From Spinellus fusiger (lineage: Eukaryota; Mucoromycota; Mucoromycetes; Mucorales; Phycomycetaceae), in contig JALLLS010000025.1 in NCBI GenBank assembly GCA_025094145.1, positions 310,001 through 374,000 of the forward strand: a stretch of DNA of 64,000 nt, read 5' to 3'. Shown here in pieces: positions 46,601 to 57,259 of the stretch (within the stretch, counting starts at the first letter, position 1; every line of letters begins with the position of its first letter). The notes beneath the pieces were generated by a model. That model had not been told where the DNA came from, made no database searches, and saw only the letters and a program-made list of their open reading frames with translations. Made by a program: the position numbers and the translations under genes.

Positions 46601-48247
46601 GTTTCTCCCTTGCATGTTCTGCCCCTTCCTGAAGAAGAAGAGAAGCGATTCTATAGAAGAGACATTGAAGTAGCCAATTCATCAGGTCTTCCTATGCAAC
46701 TGGTGGTACTGAGTGATGTGGATATTACAGCTGGTTGGATGGCAGACGAAGACAAAATCCGTGAAGTGTATGCATTTGAACAGGGAGCCTTTTTACAGCG
46801 TAGTGGACAGCTCACCCTCCAGCCTGGCCAGCGAATACGTGTACGAGTGCAATGTCCTTCTGCTGAAAAACTAGACGAACAGGGACGATCCCTAGCACTT
46901 CAAGGAAAGAGTGGATCTCTCAAGGGAATGCTCTTGGTGTATGATCTGCGCCAACAGCTCGAGATGCTTGCTATTGAGTTGGAAGCCCTCTTTTGTGTGT
47001 CTCTTGCTGAATTGGAAGTGGACCGTATTGATCTGGGCAAGATTGGACACACCACATCATGGAAACCCACCAAATTCAACTTTACTGTACGCAATCTGGC
47101 AGATGTACCTATGATTTATGGACTGGAAGCACCGGACTTTATTGATTTTGTTCCTTTGGATAAGAACGGCATGTCTTTATCAGAAAAAAAGTTGTACATT
47201 CCTTCCCGTAAATCACAATCAGTGAGAGCCACTTTAGACCCTCGCAAGATGTCAGACCAATCGTCAGGCCTTCACCGATTCGATGTCAAGATAGCCAACC
47301 AGCGCAACAACAACAACACCATGGTACTACGCCTCAAGACCTTTATGACTGTATTTGAACTGGACTTTGAGCGCCTTACCCATGGCGAGCTGATTCTCCC
47401 TACCCTGCACCACCCCTTCAGTGCTCAGATAGCACCGTGTGATAATTGGTTTACTGTTCTCAATACAACAGACGATGATATTCGGTTTGAAATAGGTGCA
47501 GACATGTCGCCTGATCTTGCCAACTATGTCAAGGTAGATGTAGTGTCACGCTATACGAATTCCCCCCTCAAGGGAAGTAATGCCCTCAGTCCACAAGGCA
47601 CCATTGAGGTGCGTGTTAGGGCATCTCCTAACGAGTCTTCAAGATTACCACGCAACCGACCTGATCTAACTGATCCAGCAGGCGTGGTACTGGCCAACAT
47701 GTGGGTGACGACCCGTCCTAACCAAAAGGAACAAATGGAAGAGGATAAAATCAAAGAGGTCATCCCTCTTCGTGCGGTTATCTTGGAAACACCCACTTTT
47801 TCATTGAGTGAACGACGGCTGGATTTCAAGCTAGACACTTATTATAAAGAGAAACAAGGGACGACAGAAGAAGGATCGCCCTGCCTTTCTCCAAGTACAA
47901 GTACGAGTGGCAGTGGCAGTGATCAGGTGGCTCCAGAGTACCAATGCATGCCTACACAGTGTCCACTTACTATTATCAACCACGCTTCAAAAACACCTTT
48001 ACGGTTCAAAGCAACATTGGAGGGTCCTGTTGAATTCCATGCGAATGATATGGTCAAGATATTCTCATTAGCAGGAGATGGCACTGGTATAGTGGAGCCT
48101 GGCAGTACTCTTACCTTGTCAGTGAGTATTGTTAATCCCAACAGTATTCCTGGCCAGCTTAAGCTTCATGTGGATGATCTTGATGCGTTGGGAGAGAGTC
48201 GACAAACGGCTTCTATCTATGTCACTGAGATTGTATGGGATCTGTAA
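40610..48247 (+). CDS. Giant ASH/MSP-like repeat protein (HYDIN-like architecture)
   Basis: 2545 residues in a single uninterrupted exon. It contains at least ten repeats of the ASH/MSP (PapD-like beta-sandwich) pattern: a hydrophobic beta strand ending in (L/I)(D/N)FG or (L/I)(D/N)LG, then a strand with (N/L)(N/H)(I/K)S-type turns. Examples start near residues 244 (GLHFNDCILGETYHRDFLLR), 363 (LLDFGDCISGQWAVQQVVLN), 628 (EINFGDTDVGTLKSL), 746 (FLDFGSIALNS), 1181 (NINFGMVERNEKHAK), 1289, 1681 (LDLGYSYVDPG), 1817 (IINLGYSDLLHEE) and 2139 (IDLGKIGHTTSWK). Residues about 420-560 are Ser-rich and disordered; about 959-997 are an HSHSHPHSYPH-type His tract; about 1347-1395 are a charged coiled coil. 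ASH domains occur in ciliary, centrosomal and nuclear-envelope proteins; the role here is unknown. Confidence 0.8.
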   Translation: MSSYDVQSSSPSQPESPDDVSPPDTKTSTTPVIELVDVHGRITLDNVYRNGLHSLRQLKIRNVSEWSVLVKMRSNLRHQIAFQLRNENIADFSEAELQGLATNTVAWSQAKLSDTCHSNQLFNHVNHIDQLELSPFSTHTFILAFLPEAQSTGAQEKDTDTTEHDMGYGQDTSQDEDAYEQFNITGSLFFFAYKLPDTHKKEMTARIDQQQDGLVTSALADYQLSVKFRASVCQSVLWTDVAETGLHFNDCILGETYHRDFLLRNKSNIDLYWLLNTIDLSNLNQEGWLEFTDADTQASLDHCLIPSYSHQRIRLAFIPKEVGEFNYDLQMENANDSKNVIQTKVHATVRSVLHKESLMVSSGNLLDFGDCISGQWAVQQVVLNNISDSVVEVHFSPEGADMIFNIKSNLDTSEENKSKYNALLGESPEAKWKKNRKYDRDSLSRNAYTSPSITAASTSEVSGPNSEVSSRSSSPTPSMQGTRHSDRDRSSSPASKEYSLKKYSFSVSDGGGHTVGTASIEGDSDTDTGPQTATGMYFANTINESVIPVLTSAESYTRIEDLLLRPGQERVIQVSYRPQKDSSINDFNAGQLIRRNFRITLEYGHYRSADPKERKAIQCRARTCTSFVEVIPKEINFGDTDVGTLKSLPINIFNRSDILARVELQFTSKVLNCLRGEIVIQPRSYVELKLDLYPRKVNPEYRKQITLVNYLNHENDQIIEVQSTNIDKNRVTFHSLFYRILTATGANFLDFGSIALNSPSIRTFTIENIRDKRLVLELSSSMREDIVIYTKRRPTAITNACKRKSMPQPHTNGLLTPSTQPNPANLSIATHHTPRHGIESKREAFLRRLRSPSQRIDRPYAATAYLDLATSPLSPPHTHRKRPVYPSFEKTKLSQDHTTRHLHHRGKGVGLGVGGLRHSTEDPTLAKNYSISSSCSSSAFTTSHSMTTSTTTNTNDTRPHSHSHSHSHPHSYPHSHSHSHPHTRTHTRPHPHPRPTDTPTPLQHVDSFETLPEKSKRPMGITAARYKSKKNLDWPDIAGKSRVPFDDLISVLEHGSKAMPLLFPKQAAEEQYVRHQLAWRRELDRLVEKGDLVPTSLVQVEPQGEEEVVIVFTPKGINKPHVHTSPKKQDGRIFLRLVDFDRNIEQTEFENLLDLDQSLIPVREVIVRAQLCRSSMDLGQKNINFGMVERNEKHAKTILLHNRSETPLLYAIRKSGSIASGDIDLGVGRYGIVRAFGKREIEFGFEPTLSGSFLEKLVVENICDRTNDQVLLLKAMVRKPSMFFVKSMALAFGPCMADQVCHRVETIVLTNTNKQSRLFEVRVDPNEVIFGRYFGEFDFTVEDDDANTLSKEAEEEVENLEQKLKIARRKDQPDKVKKYLKKLAKLKNIELEEMDEMAGDEAGEITEAHEPKLSVEKADTEQEIVLSVLPKESAAIFKKTSESVVFPLDSHASKTISVRFKAMTRPLQPESALSEEKGVTQLPARGRILAHEYKNTDVCKSIVYSAIICADQSAYSEALAADTQSNTRAQTTPEEPPTASEDKSVVAEDGVAEAVNSIQQTEALVLERTFFDGGKVEVDQKSAFYVKVSNISDMPVDYKFVIGSKERKIFTTEVPTPLAPFETRKVMFEILPTKVGKQLYTFSLHNRHTGTRQQFTLECLVHHATYLSFPSLLEDTKGELDLGYSYVDPGTKYSQVTPLLVKNISDQDLYITCQSNLSNQVLIFMDESGERGLIEQMPFKRDSMTTVWVAVQPNLLTGYLGNHADECRELVGGIKFSIYAQDDHTKEKKDPELLLMLNQTVKFTSIIGQSHLEVSDRIINLGYSDLLHEEFYGAFTIKNKSGQLPLDYEVECASGNVVLDRRGGTLKGWKSAKPRPSTLGYLDEKQRRASYGEEDSTFHLTQITFRIYAHRHGLLNEKIIVTNQHNSQEVFEIEIRLFVDCKKLDAWSPASGKLFQATNKGEQLDHSDHREAHPLPIVKWESIYICPSTPSDGDEHSVSPLHVLPLPEEEEKRFYRRDIEVANSSGLPMQLVVLSDVDITAGWMADEDKIREVYAFEQGAFLQRSGQLTLQPGQRIRVRVQCPSAEKLDEQGRSLALQGKSGSLKGMLLVYDLRQQLEMLAIELEALFCVSLAELEVDRIDLGKIGHTTSWKPTKFNFTVRNLADVPMIYGLEAPDFIDFVPLDKNGMSLSEKKLYIPSRKSQSVRATLDPRKMSDQSSGLHRFDVKIANQRNNNNTMVLRLKTFMTVFELDFERLTHGELILPTLHHPFSAQIAPCDNWFTVLNTTDDDIRFEIGADMSPDLANYVKVDVVSRYTNSPLKGSNALSPQGTIEVRVRASPNESSRLPRNRPDLTDPAGVVLANMWVTTRPNQKEQMEEDKIKEVIPLRAVILETPTFSLSERRLDFKLDTYYKEKQGTTEEGSPCLSPSTSTSGSGSDQVAPEYQCMPTQCPLTIINHASKTPLRFKATLEGPVEFHANDMVKIFSLAGDGTGIVEPGSTLTLSVSIVNPNSIPGQLKLHVDDLDALGESRQTASIYVTEIVWDL

Positions 48248-48667
48248 ATGATCCAATGGTGAACACTCTGATGAACACCTATTTATATATACTCATTCCT
48301 TTTATTTTTATTTTTTATTTTATATGTACCTTACTACTTTTACATACTCATCCTTTTACTTCTACATACCTACACCCACCTACACCTATAATAATGAGAT
48401 GCTGGCTACTCTGCTGATGCCATGTCATTTATTAGACTCTTTTTATTTTTATTTTTATTTGTATTCTATCCATAGATAAATCATAGTCTATTTTCGCCTC
48501 TCACAGAAACAAAAACAAAAACAAAAAGAGAAGAAAAAAAAGATTATGTTTTTTATTTTTTATTTTTTATATTTTTTATACACTGAACAGGAGTGCAATG
48601 TTCTCAGACTATAGACAATGGGTTCTTGTTATATAGAAAAAGCCATTCTGAACCACTTTTTTCTTCT
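48248..48667. other. Convergent intergenic region
   Basis: Separates the converging giant gene and snRNP gene. It is T-rich with TTTTTATTTT runs and an AAAACAAAAAC stretch. No gene was seen. Confidence 0.6.
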
Positions 48668-49896
48668 TTATTTTCTGGCAAAGGTAACCTTCATAAGATG
48701 CTCTGGATCAAGTGGGTGGTTGCTCAATTCGCTCTTGACAATAGAAGCCTGCATTTCATTCGTGTATTCCACAAACGCAATTCCCTTCTTGGTAGGAATC
48801 ATACGCACTTCGATAAAACCAGGGAAGCGCTGGAAGAGATCCACCAATTGAGTCTGCTCAGTATCATCAGGCAAATTCTGCAAGAAGAGAATGGAGTTGG
48901 CAGGTAAGTACTCGTCTGGAATATGCTGTCCAGAAGAGAAGGAGTTGTTTCCAGGAGGAGGAACTAAAGAAACAGACAGACAGACACAGACATAAGGAGG
49001 GTTAACAAAATAACAGTAATGAAGAGAGAGAGAATAGGTGTGTTGAATGTATTCACTTACTAGATCCTGCAGGAGCAAAGGTAGGTTTGTGGGATCCAGG
49101 CAATGGGAGTTGCTGTACTTCGCCTGTTCATCCAATGCATGGTCAGTCACTCTACACTAGGAGCATTTCTCATTTCAGGCAACTTACTTTTTCTCTCTAG
49201 ACGTTTTCGATAGTGCTCATCGAAATCACCATCTGATTTGGCATGGATATCAGAGCGCTGACGAGCGTATTGGACCACCTACAGCCAAAAACAAAAAACA
49301 ACAACAATAGGCAATGAATCTCTATCTCTCTTTCTCTGGTCCAGCAATGGCATTTACCAGGGGTTTCCCATACAGTGTAAAGTGCTGCAATTCCTTCATT
49401 GCCTTTGTCGCGCTTTCTTCATCAGGGTAAGCAACAAAAGCTTGTCCACGCATACGAATATTGCTATGAGCCACAACATCCAGAACTTCTCCATATTGCT
49501 TGAACAGAGTGCGCAAAGTATTCTTCAGCACTGATCATGACCCCATCCCATGTTGAGTTAGAAGAGAATTCTCGTATTTTTTTCTTTGTCCATGTGTGTA
49601 TATATACCATCTATCTTGACATTCTCGTTCAAGTTGCTCACATACACTGTCCGACTGGGTGTTTTGTTGAGTGGCTGTTTGTTCATGGGAATACCAGGAA
49701 TAGACGCCTGTAACTGAGTCACTACAGGAACACTTGGGTTCAGAGTCGTCATGGAGGGTGGGTAGTTGGGGTTGGCAGGTGGTGGTATAGAATTCACAGA
49801 CGCAGCTGCAGCCACAGCCGCCGCCACGATAGCAGGAGGAGGTGGAGGAGGACCACCTGATAAAGGCATAACAAATCCTTGGGGTGGGTTGCTCAT
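48668..49896 (-). CDS. U1A/U2B''-type spliceosomal snRNP protein (two RRMs)
   Basis: Model: complement of 49608-49896, 49358-49530, 49188-49278, 49061-49123 and 48668-48963, giving 303 residues with all phases matching. The N-terminus is Pro/Ala-rich. RRM1 has RNP2-like VYVSNLNENVK and RNP1-like RMRGQAFVAY, with LKNTLRTLFKQYGEVLDVV, and the typical exit QYARQRSDIHAK. RRM2 near the C-terminus has SILFLQNLPDDTEQTQLVDL and KKGIAFVEYTNEMQA. This is the layout of SNRPA/SNRPB2 (yeast Mud1), which binds U1 or U2 snRNA stem-loops in the nucleus. U1A and U2B'' cannot be told apart here, so no symbol is given. The start is the Met of MSNPPQGF, not the longer low-complexity open frame upstream. Confidence 0.92.
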
Positions 49897-50015
49897 GAGG
49901 AAAGAAAGAAGTTTTTTTTTTATTTTAAAAAAAAGAAAGAAAATAGAAAATAGAAAAGAAGAAAAAGGTGACGGGTCCAACAACAGCAACAACGGCAACA
50001 ACAACAAATAGAAAG

Positions 50016-50046
<31 letters not shown>

Positions 50047-50356
50047 AAAATAGAAAGATATATATATATCTATACACAAATACAAATACAAATACAAATA
50101 TATATATATATATATACAAATATAAATATATAAAAAGAGGTTGTTTTTAAGGGCTTTTTGACTTGTGTTTTACGTGGATAAATTTCCTTTACCTATTTAT
50201 TTATTTTCCTTTCAAGCGGCCACAATGTCACGTGAATGCCTGCAAGTGGGAAGAAGTGTGGATAAGCTTGCTTCATTGACACATGACTTGTTACGACACG
50301 CTTCACATTACCCGTCTGTTTCCTTTTGTTGATTTTAAAAAGGGTGTTTTGTTATT
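49897..50356. repeat. Divergent promoter region with TA and ATACAA repeats
   Basis: Shared upstream region of the snRNP gene (minus) and XPD (plus). It has TATATA runs at about 50017-50070 and 50098-50117, and ACAAAT repeats at 50076-50098. Confidence 0.6.
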
Positions 50357-53300
50357 ATGATGTAGGAGAAGAATTCATTGATGAAAGGCATCTTTCTCTT
50401 TTATATATATATATCTATATACATATTGAACGACGCCTACTCTTAGATTCAACATTGATGATCTTGTCGTTCATTTTCCTTATGATAAGATCTATCCGGA
50501 GCAGTATCAATACATGTGTGACTTGAAAAAGGCATTGGATGCACAGGCAAGTCTCTCTGCAACTGCAACTGCAACTGCAACTGCAACTACTCCTGCCTTT
50601 GTCTGTTGCTTATGCTTGTCATGTAGGGCCATTGTGTATTAGAAATGCCTTCTGGTACAGGAAAAACAATCTCTCTTCTGTCACTTCTTGTTGCCTACCA
50701 AATGGTAACCTATCTGCAACATTAGAAAGTGGATTGTAGCTTAGATGAAGAAGATAGAAGAAGATAGAGGAAGAAGATAGAGTGTTGACTGATGCTTCTG
50801 TCTGTAGCAATATCCCGAACAACATCGCAAATTAATTTACTGCTCTCGTACTGTGCCCGAGATAGAAAAGGCATTGGCAGAGTTAAAGTACTTGATGGCC
50901 TACCGACAGAAGGAAGGCCTTGATGATGATTTCCTGGGCCTGGGATTAACCAGCAGAAAGAATCTGTGCCTTCATCCTGTCATTTCTAAAGAGAAGAAAG
51001 GCAAGGCAGTGGATGCCAAGTGTAGAAATAAAACAGCCAGCTGGATAAGAAGCAAGGCAGGAAATCCAATTGGACAAGAGCAGACGACAGATTCCATGAC
51101 CATGGAAGTGGATTCTGATATTGAGTTATGTGAATTTTATGAGGTAAGTGCGAGGAGAATGGCCATGGTTTGACCTGTTTTGATCAGCAATTGGAGGCTA
51201 CCAAATCACCCAACCCAATTCCCAATGGTGTTTACACATTGGATGACTTGAGAGTGTATTGCTCAGAGAAAAAGTACTGTCCCTACTACTTATCCCGTAG
51301 AGCTGTAGGTCATAATAGAAGCAATGTTCTGGTGATAACCTGTATTAGATACCTTTTGCCAATGTCATCATCTATTCTTACCACTACATGATTGATCCTA
51401 AAGTGGCTGAACTAGTATCAAGAGAAATGTCAAAAGACTGTATTGTTGTGTTTGATGAAGCCCATAACATTGGTAAGCACTAATCTATTCTGGACACCCA
51501 GCCTAATCCTTCACAGACAATGTATGCATTGAGTCCCTTAGTGTGGATCTTACAAGACCTATGCTAGATGCAGGAGCAAGAAGTATTACCACACTTGTGG
51601 AGAAAATTGAAGAGTAAGAAGACACTTTATTCACATGGTATCGACACATTCATATTTAGGATAAAAAAGACAGATGCCCAGAAACTCAAGAATGAATACT
51701 CAAGACTAGTAGAAGGTAGACCTATGCATCGTCAACATATGTACTTAGAGTTTTGTTTTTCTATTTCTATTTCTATTCCATGGTATCTTAGGATTGATGA
51801 CAGCAAGTACTGCGCGCGATGAAGATATGTTTATGGCCAGTCCTATTCTTCCTGATGATCTATTAAAGGAGGCTGTTCCTGGCAATATCAGAAGAGCAGA
51901 ACACTTTGTTGCCTTTTTACGACGCTTTGTTGAATATCTAAAGGTAGATGCTCGAGGACTGTGGATTTATGGAGAACCACAGCCATGCTTATAACGACTA
52001 TGATGACTATAGACCCGTCTACGTGTCATGCATGTTATTGCCGAGACACCCGTCTCTTTTCTACAGCACTTGAAAGATGTCACTTACATTGAGCGTAAAC
52101 CACTACGGTTTTGTGCTGAACGACTCACAAGTCTTGTCAGAACCCTCGAGCTGACAGATTTGGACCATTTCTCAAGTCTACAAAAAATTGCCTCCTTTGC
52201 AACCCTTGTGGCTACGTATGATAAAGGTAGTTTCGTCAAGTGATAAAAGAGTAGTGTATTGAATTGAAAGGATTCTTGTTGATTCTGGAGCCATTCGAGA
52301 CGGAGACATCCACCATTCCCAACCCAGTGCTACACTTTACGTAAGACAAGACATAGTTTTGATATTTGCCTTGTATCTTTGTACGAAGGTAACTCTAATA
52401 ATGTATTAGGTGTTTGGATGCCTCTATAGCCATCAAACCTGTTTTTGATCGCTTTAGTACCGTGGTGATCACATCGGGTACACTGTCTCCCCTTGACATG
52501 TACCCAAAAATGCTCAATTTCCATGCTGTAGTGCAAGAGAGCTATACCATGACACTGTCTAGAAACTGTTTTCTTCCTATGGTACTGTCTAACCCACACC
52601 AAGAAGGATGGACTTATCATCATGGTATAGATTATCACTCGAGGATCAGATCAAGTAGCTGTCAGCTCCAAATTCGAAGTGCGCAATGATCCCGCTGTGG
52701 TGCGTAACTTTGGCCAAATCATGGTGGAGTTTTCAAAGATTGTACCCGACGGCATTGTCTGCTTCTTTCCTAGCTATCTTTACATGGAGCAAATTGTGTC
52801 CATGTGGAATGATATGGTAACCTTTTTCTTTCTTTCTTTCTTTCTTCCTTTTTCCTGAAAATATTAATTACTCATGTCAGATGGGAATAGGGTATACTGA
52901 AGGAAGCATGGAAATATAAGCTTATATTTGTGGAGACTCCGGATTCGGCAGAAACCAGCATGGCACTTGCCAACTACAGAAAAGTAGGACATACACATTC
53001 TCCGAAGAAAATTAAGATGGCTAATGAAAAGATAATTGTTTATTCTGTGGAGCTAGGCATGCGATAATGGACGAGGTGCCATTCTTCTTTCTGTAGCACG
53101 AGGCAAAGTATCCGAAGGTATTGATTTTGATCATAACTATGGACGTGCTGTACTGATGTTTGGTATTCCCTACCAATACACCGAGTCTCGTATTCTTAAA
53201 GTAAGTCTCTACTCTCCACACAGAAGTGTAGTCTTCCTTATCACCTTGTACATGCACATATATAAAAGGCTCGCTTGGAATATCTACGTGATCACCACCA

Positions 53301-53698
53301 TGTTCGAGAAAATGACTTTCTAACCTTTGATGCTATGCGACACGCTGCTCAATGTGTGGGGAGAGTATTGAGAGGAAAGACGGATTATGGTCTCATGGTG
53401 TTTGCAGACAAAGTAAGAGGTGTAGCCTATCTATCTCTACCCTACTAACATGCCCTTCTTCCATGCTTAGCGATTTGCACGAGCAGACAAGAGAGCCAAA
53501 CTGCCCAAATGGATCAACCAATATGTTACGGATGCCTCGACCAATCTTTCGACCGATATGTCGCTTGTAATTGCAAAGAAGTTTCTGAGGACAATGGCCC
53601 AACCCTTTGAATCCAATCAAGCCAGTGTCTCTCTGTGGACACTCAAGGACATTGAGCTGAAGCAAAAAAAGGTCGTACAGACATCCGCAGGATTGTAA
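50357..53698 (+). CDS. RAD3: TFIIH DNA helicase XPD/Rad3
   Basis: Seventeen exons, 771 residues: 50357-50361, 50447-50546, 50627-50704, 50808-51143, 51188-51304, 51349-51472, 51517-51613, 51660-51715, 51792-51943, 52013-52226, 52271-52340, 52410-52581, 52631-52816, 52891-52983, 53057-53200, 53269-53412 and 53471-53698. XPD is the 5'-3' helicase of TFIIH, needed for nucleotide excision repair and structurally for transcription. Seen: Walker [12 protein letters not shown] (about 41-50), DEAH box VVFDEAHNI (about 245-253), and iron-sulfur cysteines at about 115, 133, 169 (CEFYE) and 204 (KYCPYY). Later helicase motifs are [25 protein letters not shown] and [14 protein letters not shown]. Intron 2 has a GC donor. 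The 5-nt first exon (ATGAT) is inferred: it gives [15 protein letters not shown], matching the family N-terminus. A lysine- and charge-rich insert lies within the iron-sulfur domain. Confidence 0.95.
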
Positions 53699-56600
53699 TT
53701 TCTTCTGTGGCATGGAGTGAATGGGTGAATGAGTGGCTAGATGGGTCCATCATTAAATGGACTGATGAGTCAATAGGCCCTGTGGGTCAATGAATACGTA
53801 TGTGTATGTGTATGGGTGTATTTAAAAATATATAACAAAAACAAGACAAAAACAAGATTATAAAGATATGTGTACATAGCAGTTTTATTCATTAAGCTCC
53901 ATAAGGTCTACTCATTGTATCCATGACTCTATTTATCTTCATTTTTATTGTTTTTGGGGCGCTCTTAAACAACAATGACGCTTATTTTAATTACTGCAAG
54001 TATGACTAGAATAACTCATAAAGGGATGCAGTTGAGCCACATGACATGGAGGTCTTCTTTATGACTAGCATTCATCTTAAGTATGTATCTTTAGAGACAG
54101 AGCATGTGCTACATTTCTTTATAAGAGAATATAAGTTATACACTCTATTGTTATCCCATCTCTATTCTATGGTCTAGCAATGCAATATGCCATAACTTGT
54201 CTTCTACAGCAGTGGCATTCCCTTTCTATCTTTTGTAGGTCTCACAGGGTGCATCATCTTTCTAAGTATCAGGAATATGCCAAGTCTCTATGCTCTTCTG
54301 TTGAAATAACAGAGCAGCAGACTTCTCCCAATAAACAGAGCCTATGCTTTCTATCTTTTGGAGTAGAGTTCCAAGGCAAGGAGCCCTTTTCTGTCTGATC
54401 ATTTAAAGTGTTTAGTGAATAATGACATTTTTAATAGAATAAACAGGTTTATCCAGTGTTTTTATTCTTATTTATCTATTCTTATTTATTTATTCTTATT
54501 TATTCTTATTTATTTATCTATTCTTATTTATTTATCTATTCTTATTTATCTATTCTTATATATCTATTCTTATATATCTATCTATTGCAGACATGTATTT
54601 TACAGACATCTCTCTTTAAACTATATCTTATTAGTATTCATTTACTTTGTGTTGGTGCAGTTTTAAAAGGTTAGTTGCCATTGCTGTTATACACACCATA
54701 GGAAAGAGAGAAAAAGCAGCCTACCATGCCAAGAAAAATGCATTTGATTTAAATTAACGCAGGTCTTACTTTTGCAATAATAAACACCACACACTAGGCT
54801 ATTAAGAAAGACAAGTTTGATAATTCAATATTGGCAATTATAGAGACTATTGACATCAAGTCTGTTGATTGTTTTTATTTTATTTTATTAATAGTCATTT
54901 ACAATATAACCTGTTTCAATAACACCCACTCTTTGCTAGTAATATGGTTTAGCGTATAATATGTCAGAATTACATGCTTTTTCCCTTATTCATATGCATG
55001 TGACTTGTCCTCCATTTCTATTTTCTTTTTTTAGGTGTCTTTTATTGGTGAGCATCATATTCCTCTTGGAAAGTTGATATTAAAAATATACACAATGTTC
55101 CATAAAGTTGAGTCCTCGCTTCATTCTCTCTATAGTAGATAAGAGATCAATTGCCTTTATTATTATCATTATGGTGGACTCTATTTAGGCTCTACTGACA
55201 TTGACAAAAAGAGGTGTCACATAGAGTACATATAGCATCTGCTTTATAGTCATTTATGATTTCATGCCATTTTACAGTTCACAAGTTTGGACATTTTATT
55301 TTCTCTGCATTAAAAAAACAAATAATTATAGTAATGATAATAATGGTAATAATAGTTTTAGTAATAATTATAGTACAGTGCATTACTTTTTCCATAAATA
55401 TACTAGCATAAAAGTTCAATACAAATGGGTGGCTTTATTAGTAGTGTAGTCATGTTTGCTACTCAATTGAGAAGGTATGGGGAACATAGACATCTGAATA
55501 CAATGGTATATAAATGCACCTATAGATACACCTACCCACCTACATTCACCCACATATTCATTCATATCTATCTATCTATATTATATTCATATCTATATTA
55601 TATTCATATCTATATTATATTCATATCTATATTATATTCATATCTATATTATATTCATATCTATATTTTTTTTTTTTTTTTTTTTTTTTTTATATTCATA
55701 TCTATATTATATTCATATCTATATTATATTCATATCTATATTATATTCATATCTATATTATATTCATATCTATAGATAGATATAATATAATATAATATAG
55801 ATAGATAGATATAGATAGATAGATAGACCCACACCTACTTATCTATGAGTGACTCTATCTATGTATCGGTATGCACATATATGAGTCTGTGTAGTCAAAG
55901 GAGGTGATGCCAGAAGAGTATGAGCTAATGACTTTATATTAGACTGCAGTGGAGAATGGATAAAACAAATACAAGACAACAACAACAACATAAAAAAGGG
56001 GGGAAAGCAGAAGAGAAAGAGAAAGAAGAGAGGAGGTGGTGGTGATGGAAGAGAAGGGATAAAAGGTTAACCCTACAGAATAAAGAGTTCAACAGTAACA
56101 CTAACAAAGACAGATGGCTTTTTATTTATTTATTTTCTCTTTCTTATTTTTATGCTTATTGGGAACAATAACTTCTCTTCAAGCAACACAATGTACTGTC
56201 GCCTCTGCAGAATATCCTATGTGCTTATTGCCTCAACAACGGCTCGTCTAGGCACTTAATTGTCATCCTTTGTGATCTGCTAATTTATCTGTATATATTA
56301 GCTATACTAGTGTCGCTTTGCATGTTCATGAGATTGGATAGAATAGTCGATCCGAGTAGCACATTCTACTGAATAGGATAAAACGTACGACACTTCTTCA
56401 ACTTACCGTCTTTCCTTGTACCAGAATCAGATCCACTTCACTCTAAACTTACATTAAAAAACCACCTGGTCTATGAAAATAAGACTCAAATGAACAGATC
56501 CACAGAAAGACTCCACAATTAAGTCTTATCTAACCAATCTTTTTGATAGTGGACAAAGGCACGTCCTTAAGAAGTATTCTTCCGGAGACTTAATTAAGAT

Positions 56601-57259
56601 CACAGAGTTTTGAACAAAGTTACACTAATAAAGGGGTTGGACACACTCGCTTGGATTACATTATGGACCTATTACTGAGCGAGTAAAATAGCCGTTGATT
56701 TAGTAAAGTTTATCCTCTGTTTTATTTATATAAACATATTCAATACTACCCATGTGAAATACAAGAAAAACACAGACGATGACCACTCAACATTGAGGTA
56801 CACCAGTGACTTCTACTCTCTATGGATAGTTATGGACCCATCAGATAAAGACATTTACGTCAATGAACACAGTACAGAGTAACAAATGAAAAAGAAAATA
56901 AGAAAATAAGAAAATTAGTAAAAAAACAAGGCCATACAATAGCAAAATAGTATATATACCAACACTCATGCCATTTTATATATTACATTTTATTGTACCG
57001 CCATATTTCTGTCCTACCACTGAAGTTACACTTGTGCCTTGGCTGGTAGTTCCCGCCAAGTGAATGAAGAAATCAAGACTGAGATGGCATAATTAATATA
57101 AGTATAAATAGGCAAATAAAAAGACAAACGAAAATATAGAAATATATTTTCCCTCTTTCTTTCTCACCCACGCACAAACCCACTCCTATTCTTCTCTCCA
57201 TCTTTTATTGTCTTTTCTCTCTCTCTTTATGAGTCATGAGCTAAAATAGATAGCAAGTC
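53699..57259. repeat. 3.5-kb gene-poor spacer with satellites
   Basis: Contains TTATTTATCTATTC-type repeats (54465-54590) and a TATCTATATTATATTCA 17-mer array (about 55563-55775) interrupted by a 28-T run at 55667-55692, followed by an ATAGATAG run. A 72-codon frame at 54180-54398 is open but not recognised. No RNA gene or conserved protein was found. Confidence 0.5.

Noticed and set aside
49896..50097. N-terminal extension of the snRNP protein to 50097
   Set aside because: The extra 67 residues are translated TA and T-rich repeats; the Met at 49896 gives the natural start.
55425..55775. 116-codon frame of Ile/Tyr/Phe repeats
   Set aside because: It is translated satellite DNA with a long T run.
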